Assembly: GCA_012511485.1 (NCBI GenBank)
Contig: JAAZFZ010000243.1
Location: 1-8,410 of the forward strand
DNA length: 8,410 nucleotides
Source of the DNA: Clostridiales bacterium
Lineage (GTDB): Bacteria; Bacillota; Clostridia; Oscillospirales; Acutalibacteraceae
Reading direction: 5' to 3'
The notes beneath the pieces are model-generated. The model worked only from the letters and a program-made list of their open reading frames with translations, searched no databases and was not told where the DNA came from. Of the stretch, positions 6,886 to 8,410 are shown in pieces (the stretch's first letter is position 1; each line of letters opens with the position of its first letter). Position numbers and translations under genes: made by a program.

Positions 6886-7619
6886 AAAAAAGAGTATTAT
6901 GCATTGCGCTTTCATTATCATTGCTTGCCTGCCTGGTGGCAGTCAAGGGTACCTTTGCATGGATTTCATTTGAGGATGATACAAAATCTCATATGCTTGA
7001 TATCGGCAGGCTTAAATATGACCTGATAGGCGAGCTTAATTCAAATTACCACAATGCTTCGGGCAAGGCTCTAATAGTCCCCGGAGATAATCTCATTGTT
7101 GTGCCCGTTGTGGAGGAGGAAGAAGAAAGCTCTACAAGTGGCGAAACTACACAGGCGCCCTCAGTGCGATATCAAAAAAGTCCGCTGATACTAAAGAATT
7201 ACTCTACAATTGACACACAGGTTCGCTTGAAGATAGAGTATACATACTATAACTCGACAGTGCAGGAAATTCCCTCTGAAGCTATCTATCAAGGGGCAGC
7301 CTCAGAAAAGCTTGAGGTCATATTCGGGGATACTTTGAATTATACCTATGAGTCAACCGATGGTTATTGGTATATCTCAACTCAAAGCGATATTATTCCT
7401 GCAGTCGGCAGTGAAGAAGAAACCGGCACAACAACAGACGAAACAACTACCTCTGAGCAAAACGATTATGAAAATATTGTGCTTATTGAAAGCATTCATT
7501 ATAAGGGTAGCGAGTACGATAAAACCTATGAGGGCAAAGAAGTCAGCGTAACAATAACCCTTCAGGCAAAACAGGCGTATTATGTCGATTGGGAAGATAT
7601 AACTCAATTAAATCTGTAA
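6882..7619 (+). CDS. TasA/camelysin-like exported protein with SipW-type signal (substrate 2)
   Basis: The product is 245 residues. MKKR is followed by a hydrophobic run (5-21) and the core G-T-F-A-W-I at 23-28, then an acidic SFEDD. This is close to the GTxAYFTD pattern of SipW-processed proteins. The mature region has IVPGDNLIVVPV (PGD at 67-69), the turn typical of TasA-like subunits, then beta-strand-like stretches such as TQVRLKIEY and VSVTITLQAKQA, and ends in VDWEDITQLNL, reminiscent of the family's C-terminal strand. Two low-complexity stretches stand out: 78-92 (Glu run then Ser/Thr/Gly) and 177-192 (Glu run then Thr-rich). Both look like exposed loops inserted into the fold. The gene starts inside the stop of peptidase 2 and lies 17 nt before peptidase 3, so either could process it. 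A structural subunit of an extracellular fibre or matrix is the best guess; a protease-like camelysin role is less supported because no HExxH motif is present. Confidence 0.78.
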   Translation: MKKRVLCIALSLSLLACLVAVKGTFAWISFEDDTKSHMLDIGRLKYDLIGELNSNYHNASGKALIVPGDNLIVVPVVEEEEESSTSGETTQAPSVRYQKSPLILKNYSTIDTQVRLKIEYTYYNSTVQEIPSEAIYQGAASEKLEVIFGDTLNYTYESTDGYWYISTQSDIIPAVGSEEETGTTTDETTTSEQNDYENIVLIESIHYKGSEYDKTYEGKEVSVTITLQAKQAYYVDWEDITQLNL

Positions 7620-7636
7620 AAATGCGGGTTTTTATT

Positions 7637-8149
7637 ATGCGAAGAATTAAATTCAGCAATATCCTGTTCAATATATTTACATTGATAACAATAGCTTTAG
7701 CAACTTTTATTGTCGTTTTGCTGGCAACTCATACAAGGGCATTTTCTGTTTCGACAGGTAGCATGAATCCAACACTCAAAACCGGCGATATCATATTTGT
7801 CAAGCCTGTGGAATTCGATTCTGTGCAGAAGAAAGATATTGTCACTATTGAATATAACGACTCGAGCGGTTATTTTACCCACCGTGTTGTAAGAGTTGAT
7901 AAAGAGAATGGCCTGATATATACAAAGGGCGACGCAAATGAAAAGCAGGACCCTATCCCGTCCTCTTCAAAAAAACTGGTCGGAAAAATGTGGTTTAGAA
8001 TCCCGATTTTGGGTCAGTTGTCATTACATATAACAAAAAACACAATTCTTATCATCATTGCGTCTGTTGCTGCTGCGGCATTAGTCGGCAGTTTTACCGC
8101 GTTGACCATAAAAAAATCCAAAAAGCGAGGTGGCAGTTATGAAAAGTAA
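7637..8149 (+). CDS. Archaeal/ER-type signal peptidase I, SipW-like (peptidase 3)
   Basis: The product is 170 residues from the ATG at 7637 (MRRIKFSN). A GGG 8 nt upstream (7626-7628) is a weak ribosome site, at the same distance as the one before 5073. An ATG at 7622, 2 nt after the stop of substrate gene 2, and a TTG at 7589 are alternative starts that only add residues before the first membrane segment (about 10-31). The catalytic boxes are complete: STGSMNPTLKTGD with Ser42, FTHRVV with His82, and TKGDANEKQD with Asp99 and Asp105. A second membrane segment lies at about 136-158, followed by a Lys-rich end. This is the most canonical of the three peptidases, with the full T-G-S-M-x-P box. 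It overlaps substrate gene 3 by 11 nt, suggesting coupled translation and a dedicated pair. The family call is firm; start choice is moderate. Confidence 0.9.
   Translation: MRRIKFSNILFNIFTLITIALATFIVVLLATHTRAFSVSTGSMNPTLKTGDIIFVKPVEFDSVQKKDIVTIEYNDSSGYFTHRVVRVDKENGLIYTKGDANEKQDPIPSSSKKLVGKMWFRIPILGQLSLHITKNTILIIIASVAAAALVGSFTALTIKKSKKRGGSYEK
8127..8133 (+). promoter_or_regulatory. Ribosome binding site for substrate gene 3
   Basis: GAGGTGG ends 5 nt before the ATG at 8139, within the last codons of peptidase 3. It is a clear Shine-Dalgarno match and fixes the start of the truncated last gene. Confidence 0.7.
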
Positions 8150-8410
8150 ATCAAAAAGCATTCTGTCGATGACTATGGCGGTTCTTTTCACACTGTCTGT
8201 TTGTTATTTTGCATTGCTTACGCCGACTTCGGCATGGTTTTACAACTCAAACGAGCTTGAAAACACATTTGTATTTGGTGACCTTGACTTAGGTCTTGAT
8301 TTGCCCGAAGACTATGTCGAATACGATTTGCTGAAAATAAGAGCCTCAACCTGTTTTGCCGATAAAGGTGAAATCCTATTTGACGATGCAGTTGCGGTTA
8401 TTACAATACA
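8139..8410 (+). CDS. TasA/camelysin-like exported protein, 3'-truncated by window edge (substrate 3)
   Basis: The ATG at 8139 opens a frame that runs to the right edge without a stop, giving 90 complete codons. The N-terminus is MKSKSKSILS, then a hydrophobic stretch at about 8-28, and the core T-S-A-W-F at 30-34 followed by polar YNSNELEN. This is the third SipW-type signal peptide in the window. The next residues, FVFGDLDLGLDLPEDYVEYDLL, are acidic and beta-like, then come a Cys at 72 and FDDAVAVITI near the edge. The start is inside peptidase 3 (11-nt overlap), behind a good ribosome binding site. The family call rests on the signal peptide and context, since most of the mature part is missing. 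It is most likely a third matrix or fibre subunit processed by peptidase 3. Confidence 0.7.
   Translation, partial: MKSKSKSILSMTMAVLFTLSVCYFALLTPTSAWFYNSNELENTFVFGDLDLGLDLPEDYVEYDLLKIRASTCFADKGEILFDDAVAVITI

Noticed and set aside
6924..6935. Lipobox-like L-L-A-C at residues 14-17 of substrate 2
   Set aside because: Leu at -2 is a poor fit, the hydrophobic stretch continues past the Cys, and the G-T-F-A-W-I core just after it matches a SipW-type signal better. A lipoprotein is possible but not favoured.
1..8410. CRISPR array, tRNA, rRNA, insertion sequence or attachment site
   Set aside because: No direct repeats with even spacers, no cloverleaf-like sequence, no transposase or integrase frame, and nearly all bases are taken by the seven + strand genes.

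Overview
The window looks like part of a Gram-positive, clostridial (Bacillota) chromosome, possibly from a gut commensal. This is inferred from moderate-to-low GC, TTG/ATG starts behind purine-rich ribosome binding sites, SipW-type signal peptidases with TasA/camelysin-type exported proteins, and a very large GLUG-repeat surface protein. No marker gene fixes the taxon. All genes are on the + strand and almost no DNA is non-coding.

Positions 1-5043 hold the 3' part of one giant gene that is open at the left edge. It encodes about 1,680 residues of secreted-type sequence: three GLUG-motif beta-helix-like domains separated by two Ig-like spacers, then a repeat-free C-terminal region. No sortase signal or membrane anchor is visible at the C-terminus.

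Positions 5073-8410 hold six short, tightly packed genes in the order substrate 1, peptidase 1, peptidase 2, substrate 2, peptidase 3, substrate 3 (the last is cut by the right edge). The three peptidases belong to the archaeal/ER-type signal peptidase I family (SipW-like). Each has a Ser-His pair and a conserved Asp-containing KGD box between two membrane segments. The three 'substrates' each begin with an atypical signal peptide whose core is T-x-A-W-[FI], like those of SipW-processed TasA/camelysin proteins. Gene junctions are overlaps of 4, 11 and 26 nt or gaps under 30 nt, with no visible terminator, so the six are probably one transcript, perhaps continuing from the GLUG gene.

The likely job of the region is secretion and assembly of an extracellular or cell-surface matrix: the peptidases release the TasA-like subunits, and the GLUG protein may be a large adhesin or scaffold. 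The known Bacillus subtilis tapA-sipW-tasA operon uses one SipW for two substrates. Three divergent peptidases interleaved with three divergent substrates is the most notable point of the window. The components belong to known families; the arrangement and the possibility of dedicated peptidase-substrate pairs are what seem worth testing.
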